DNA of 64,000 nucleotides from Thalassomonas sp. M1454 (GTDB taxonomy: Bacteria > Pseudomonadota > Gammaproteobacteria > Enterobacterales > Alteromonadaceae), in NCBI RefSeq assembly GCF_007097525.1, contig NZ_VKDD01000002.1:1211994-1275993 (forward strand), in the 5' to 3' direction. This document shows positions 58,005-64,000 of this stretch, piece after piece (the stretch's first letter is position 1; every line of letters begins with the position of its first letter). Below the pieces are notes generated by a model, which saw only the letters and a list, made by a program, of their open reading frames with translations, was not told the origin of the DNA and did not search any database. The position numbers and the translations under genes are program-made.

Positions 58005-58087
58005 ATGTTTACCTAAATTTGCGCCTAACTAACAATACCTAGTTAATGACTTGTTTAACTAGACGCGATTTTCTTTATTTGTCTGTA

Positions 58088-60481
58088 TTAATCAGCTTCT
58101 GAGCCATTGATCATTTCGGATAAATACGAAAGTTTATCCATTGCTAGACCATGTATTGAGCGCCTTGGGTAGCTACCGTCACGTTTCATCACTCCAGCCT
58201 CTTGGCCAAATAACAACTCTAATGCTTGGTCGATATTTTCCACCGCATAAATACTAAATTGGCCTTTAGCGACGGCTTCAATAACATCAGGATCAAGCAT
58301 CAAATTCATTTTGTTAGTCTTAGGAATAATTACACCTTGTTGACCAGTTAAGCCTTTATCACGACATAAACGATAAAAGCCCTCTATTTTCTCATTCACG
58401 CCACCAATAGACTGAACTTCTCCGTGCTGGTTAATAGAACCAGTTATGGCTAGCGATTGCTTAATAGGTAGTTTGGTAATTGAAGAGATAAGCACGCAAA
58501 GTTCGGCCATCGAGGCGCTATCTCCATCAATATGACCATAAGACTGTTCTATAGCAATATTAGCGGATATCGATAAAGGGAAACCCTGACCATATTTATG
58601 ACCTAAATAACCAATTAATAGCAATACACCCTTTGAGTGAATAGAGCGACCTAATTCAGCCTCTCTTTCAATATCGGTAACGCCTTGCGCGCCAGCATAA
58701 ACGGTTGAGGAGATCCGAGCAGGGGTACCAAATACGCTATCACCAATCTCAAGTACAGTTAAACCGTTAACCCGGCCAACTTCTTCACCTTGAGTAGAGA
58801 TAAGTACTTGCTCTTCTTTTATCTCTTGTAACCAAGTTTCACTCAAACGCCCGGTTCTTCGGGCTTTTGCAGCAAGGGCAGCTTCTACATGCGACGCGAG
58901 TATGTCTCCGTCTTGCTCCCCTTTGCGCCAAATAAAACATGCTTCATCAAGTAAATCATTTATTTGCACAATATTGGCTGATAATTTTTGTTGGTGTTCA
59001 GCTTTTCTTAATGAGTAACGAACCAACAAACTTACCGCTTTATCACTTACATCTGGGTAGTTATGTTTTTGTGCATGTTGTCTGATCAGCGTGGCATAAG
59101 CTTTTAAATTTTCTTCATTATTTACTACGTGTCTGTCAAAGTCTGCAAGTACTCGAAATAGCTCGGTAAACTCTTGGTCATACTCTTGCAGTGTATAGTA
59201 AATATCTGAATCACCTAAAAGAATTACTTTAACCTTTAATGGGATCTTTTCTGGCTGTAAGCTGATACTGCCGGTTCCAACATCGGCATAAGGGTGTTCA
59301 ATTTGAATTTCTTGAGTTTTTAAAGCAAGTTTTAATCGTGACCATATTATTGGCTGAGTAAGTAATTTATCCGCATCTAATAATAAGTAGCCGCCATTGG
59401 CTTTATGAAAAGCGCCTGCTCTAATTAATCTATGGTTGGTATAAACAGCGCCTTGGATCGTTGAATAATCAATACTGCCAAATAAGTTTTGAAAGGTAGG
59501 GTTTTGCTCATATACAACAGGTGCGCCGTCGCCAGGATTACGTGATACTAAAAAGTTAGGCATAAAGCGTTCAATCATCATTTTACGACATGCTTTATCG
59601 TCACGACTGGTATCGCTATTCTCTTCGACTAAAATATCAAGTACGGTTTCAGTGATAGAACCTTTTACTTGATGTAAGTATTTTAATACCCCTAAATTAC
59701 TCGCAAACTCTCTTTCTAGCTCTTTAATTAACGGGCGAATACTCTGCTCAGCAGTATCATATTTAAGCTTGCGCAGAGCGACACTCGATTCACGTTTCCA
59801 TACTGGCAGTTCGAGTAAAGATTCACTCAATAACTCTTCAAGTTCGGCTAATAAGTCATAAAACTCAGTACGAGTTTGCTCGGAAAGTTTGGCAAACTCT
59901 TCATCTTTTAAAGGTTTACCATCGACGAGTGGTGAAAAACCGACTTCGCCCTTTTCTTCAAATAAAACCACATTTTTACTGTAGGCATGTGCTTCTACCT
60001 GCTCTATTGCTTCATCGTACTTTTTATTGAAGCTACGATCGATTGAGGCTTTTTTGCGCTGATAACCTGGGTTGTCAAAAATCTCAGGAAATAAATCCAT
60101 TAAGTCATCAATTAAGGTACTTATCTTACCTTGCAATAGTTTGCCTTCACCAGCGTTTAAGTAGAGTTTTTGCGGGTTTTGAATATCATCAAAATTATTG
60201 ATGTAACACCATTCTTCCGCCGTAGGCTCTTGACTTGCATATTCAGCAAGCATTTGGCTTATTAAAGTTTGGCGACCAGTTCCTGGCTCACCTTTAGCAA
60301 AGACATTAAAGCCATTTGAAGTCATAGACAAACCAAATTCTAATGCTTCTTTGGCTCGTTCATGACCAATAAATTTTTGTTTAGTATTGCTATCTACTTG
60401 GCTATCGGAAAATAAGGATTCAGGTAATTCAGCACACAGTTCATTAACTGGTAGTTTTAAGGCTTCAATGTTTGTGGTCAT
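58088..60481 (-). CDS. Lon-related AAA+ protease (YcbZ/LonC-like, S16 family)
   Basis: 797 residues. An AAA ATPase region has a P-loop GEPGTGRQT at 64-72, where Arg 70 replaces the usual Lys. A long helical insertion (about 95-320) follows, as in AAA_32-type Lon-like proteins. The rest of the ATPase continues with HKANGGYLLLDADKLL (Walker B-like) near 355-370. The Lon protease domain has catalytic Ser 655 (HIDGDSASMAEL) and Lys 698 (GGVNEKIEGF), 43 residues apart as in E. coli Lon (679 and 722). No N-terminal LAN domain. A soluble protease of damaged or regulatory proteins is likely; targets unknown. AAGGAT precedes the ATG at some distance. Confidence 0.9.
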   Translation of the reverse strand: MTTNIEALKLPVNELCAELPESLFSDSQVDSNTKQKFIGHERAKEALEFGLSMTSNGFNVFAKGEPGTGRQTLISQMLAEYASQEPTAEEWCYINNFDDIQNPQKLYLNAGEGKLLQGKISTLIDDLMDLFPEIFDNPGYQRKKASIDRSFNKKYDEAIEQVEAHAYSKNVVLFEEKGEVGFSPLVDGKPLKDEEFAKLSEQTRTEFYDLLAELEELLSESLLELPVWKRESSVALRKLKYDTAEQSIRPLIKELEREFASNLGVLKYLHQVKGSITETVLDILVEENSDTSRDDKACRKMMIERFMPNFLVSRNPGDGAPVVYEQNPTFQNLFGSIDYSTIQGAVYTNHRLIRAGAFHKANGGYLLLDADKLLTQPIIWSRLKLALKTQEIQIEHPYADVGTGSISLQPEKIPLKVKVILLGDSDIYYTLQEYDQEFTELFRVLADFDRHVVNNEENLKAYATLIRQHAQKHNYPDVSDKAVSLLVRYSLRKAEHQQKLSANIVQINDLLDEACFIWRKGEQDGDILASHVEAALAAKARRTGRLSETWLQEIKEEQVLISTQGEEVGRVNGLTVLEIGDSVFGTPARISSTVYAGAQGVTDIEREAELGRSIHSKGVLLLIGYLGHKYGQGFPLSISANIAIEQSYGHIDGDSASMAELCVLISSITKLPIKQSLAITGSINQHGEVQSIGGVNEKIEGFYRLCRDKGLTGQQGVIIPKTNKMNLMLDPDVIEAVAKGQFSIYAVENIDQALELLFGQEAGVMKRDGSYPRRSIHGLAMDKLSYLSEMINGSEAD

Positions 60482-60639
60482 CGATTGAGTCTATCCTTGC
60501 GAGAATGAAAGATAAGGTGGTTTTATAATTAATACATTACCAACAAAAAGCTAAAAAGCAATCGCTATTAAAGATATGAAAAAATTAATAAGCTTGATAA
60601 ACACGAATTGCGCAATTAAGCAGCAACATAACTCGCTTT

Positions 60640-61122
60640 TTACTTTAAGGGCTTACGTTTGAATTCATTGCCTGCACAAGTGATACAAGAAGTAACCGTA
60701 CTCGCGTGTAAAATATCTACAGACTGGCCGCATTGTTGACACTCTAATTGTCCAAAGCCAATCGCATCGCCGGTTTTATATATGCCATCATGCTCAAAAT
60801 CATCTAATAATTCGCTCCACTCCACTTGAGATTGATCAGTCATATCAGCAAGGTGCTGCCACATTCCCTCTTTAACTGACTGCAAGTACAGCGACTGTTC
60901 CTGTTTAGGTTGGCTATTATGATGAAAGCCAAATAAATCACGTTTAAAATCATCAACCGATAATTGAAATTCATTCACCGATATAGCCTCAGCAGCCTTA
61001 ATATATTCATTTGCCTTTTCGACCCAGTTCATAATTTGCGCAACTTCGTCTTTTTTAGCTTGTTTTAGCCAATCATAAATCTGATCAAAAACGCTTTGAT
61101 ATTCCGGATTTGCTTTAGCCAT
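60640..61122 (-). CDS. ybeL: Zinc-ribbon protein YbeL (DUF1451)
   Basis: 160 residues. A long helical N-terminal region (about 1-110) leads to a zinc ribbon: LECQQCGQSV and SCITCAGNEFKRKPL supply four Cys. This matches YbeL, which in E. coli also lies next to leuS. AAGGTGATGATTA precedes the ATG. Divergent from leuS. Function unknown. Confidence 0.9.
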   Translation of the reverse strand: MAKANPEYQSVFDQIYDWLKQAKKDEVAQIMNWVEKANEYIKAAEAISVNEFQLSVDDFKRDLFGFHHNSQPKQEQSLYLQSVKEGMWQHLADMTDQSQVEWSELLDDFEHDGIYKTGDAIGFGQLECQQCGQSVDILHASTVTSCITCAGNEFKRKPLK

Positions 61123-63998
<2,876 letters not shown>

Positions 63999-64000
63999 TG

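Overview
The window reads as ordinary chromosome of a low-GC marine gammaproteobacterium of the Alteromonadales, most likely Colwelliaceae (Colwellia or Thalassotalea type). That placement is an inference from protein character and from gene blocks such as yajC-secD-secF, iscRSUA-hscBA-fdx, nrdR-ribD-ribE-ribBX, xseB-ispA-dxs and ybeL-leuS. I see no insertion sequence, prophage, integron or CRISPR array. Coding density is high and many gene ends carry clear hairpin terminators.

Layout. 1-0.9 kb: start of a PstC-type phosphate permease leaving the window on the left. 1-9.5 kb: double-cupin protein, exported M3 peptidase, large Ig-like lipoprotein, and a TPR hybrid histidine kinase with no visible partner. 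9.7-16.8 kb: EttA, exported M13 peptidase, and an arsR-GAPDH-arsJ arsenate resistance operon. 16.8-21.1 kb: a small conserved protein, a TMEM165/GDT1 manganese exporter, YfhL ferredoxin plus the U32 tRNA hydroxylase TrhP, RdgC, and a small membrane protein. 21.1-25.6 kb: phosphate-starvation block phoR-phoB, a porin and pstS. 25.7-29.2 kb: GcvR-like ACT protein, an M49-like lipoprotein peptidase and a DUF4382 lipoprotein. 29.3-34 kb: thiI, divergent from xseB-ispA-dxs. 34.1-40.4 kb: yedI, the riboflavin operon, glyA and a small Cys-rich protein. 40.5-47.7 kb: isc operon, cysE and trmJ. 48-51.4 kb: suhB, an unusual M28 peptidase and cobA. 51.5-57 kb: queA-tgt-yajC-secD-secF. 57-64 kb: two small proteins, tRNA-Trp, a Lon-like protease, ybeL and leuS.

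How it fits together. The strongest connected theme is phosphate. Four PhoB boxes with the 11-bp repeat architecture lie upstream of pstC, phoB, the porin and pstS. This makes the porin a candidate outer-membrane phosphate channel and shows that pstS is about 24 kb from pstC. The arsenate operon is the complementary detoxification module for a cell with strong phosphate (hence arsenate) uptake. A second theme is iron-sulfur chemistry: the isc operon with a recognisable IscR site, and a ferredoxin beside a U32 hydroxylase. A third is exported protein degradation: four peptidases of different families (M3, M13, M28, M49) carry export signals.

I did not find a clearly new multi-gene system. The most notable points are the M28 peptidase whose first zinc-ligand His is Asp at exactly the expected spacing, the M49-like enzyme with a five-residue HEVAH motif, the Pho-box-controlled porin, the long inverted repeats between genes, and several small open reading frames with good ribosome binding sites.
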